Shown piece by piece: positions 5,448-5,590 of a DNA stretch of 5,590 nt (position 1 is its first letter; each line of letters opens with the position of its first letter). Source of the stretch: CAZSWR01 sp964610885 (GTDB lineage: Bacteria; Bacteroidota; Ignavibacteria; Kapaibacteriales; UBA2268); the NCBI GenBank assembly GCA_964610885.1, contig CAZSWR010000136.1:1-5590 (forward strand). The letters run 5' to 3'. The position numbers and the translations under genes were made by a program. The notes beneath the pieces were generated by a model that saw only the letters and a list, made by a program, of their open reading frames with translations, searched no databases and was not told the origin of the DNA.

Positions 5448-5590
5448 CCTCATGCTCATCGCCGAATCTGCCGCAGCTCCCTTCTGGCCCCAGTTCCATC
5501 CGCGTATAAACATATTTGGTTTGGAAACGAAGTGATCATTTTTGAATTCTTCGAAAACAGTACCCGGGACGAATAAATTGTTCGGGTCTA
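5430..5590 (-). CDS. C-terminal part of an unrecognised protein, 3' end inside a repeat (partial)
   Basis: A leftward frame enters from the right edge and stays open for 52 codons to a TAA at 5432-5430. The visible peptide starts DPNNLFVPGTVFEEF, contains FIRGWNWGQKGAAADSAMSM, and ends RVCTID. Its composition is protein-like and its DNA is clearly less AT-rich than the flanking spacer, supporting a real gene. I do not recognise a family. The last five codons and the stop (5447-5430) lie within the GTCTGAAC-type repeat, so the native C-terminus was probably replaced or cut short by the repeat. It may be a working gene with a new tail or a pseudogene fragment. The start lies outside the window. 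The DUF3795 gene follows on the same strand 316 nt downstream. Confidence 0.6.
   Translation of the reverse strand, partial: DPNNLFVPGTVFEEFKNDHFVSKPNMFIRGWNWGQKGAAADSAMSMRVCTID

Noticed and set aside
5283..5576. 97-codon rightward frame
   Set aside because: Its first half is translation of the TGATT repeat and the second half is antisense to the leftward partial gene; TTG start without a ribosome site.

Overview
The window looks like a chromosomal stretch from a bacterium of the FCB group (Bacteroidota in the broad sense; a Kapabacteria- or Ignavibacteria-like lineage fits best). Two signs point there. The methionyl-tRNA formyltransferase carries the AFRxLPPSVY and INWAVINGE wording typical of Bacteroidota/Chlorobi enzymes. 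The left-edge gene encodes an exported protein of the YYFSQTAGTY type, common among secreted proteins of these lineages. The genes have moderate GC content, while the long spacers are very AT-rich and full of small palindromic repeats. The lineage is inferred from remembered family patterns, not from a search.

Layout. A leftward partial gene (1-221) encodes the N-terminus of a secreted protein. A gene-poor spacer of about 1 kb (222-1268) follows, with hairpins and probable decayed dispersed repeats in its right half. Next come two rightward genes 27 nt apart: fmt (1269-2198) and a signal-peptide-bearing C69-family dipeptidase (2226-3881). They end at a strong intrinsic terminator (3903-3947). 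The next spacer of about 740 nt (3882-4621) holds four different palindromic repeat families between 3991 and 4572. A leftward DUF3795-type cysteine-rich protein follows (4622-5113, start set by a strong Shine-Dalgarno sequence). A second, structured inverted repeat with 9-nt internal periodicity lies at 5306-5447. The window ends in the C-terminal part of an unrecognised leftward gene (5430-5590), whose stop codon lies inside that repeat.

How the genes relate. fmt formylates initiator Met-tRNA in the cytoplasm. The dipeptidase acts outside the cytoplasm on peptides. Their closeness suggests co-transcription rather than a shared pathway. The DUF3795 protein probably binds metal through its many CxxC pairs; its function is unknown. 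I see no defence, secretion, CRISPR or biosynthetic system. The most unusual content is the non-coding repeats: at least five families in about 1.5 kb, one of which appears to have remodelled the 3' end of a gene.
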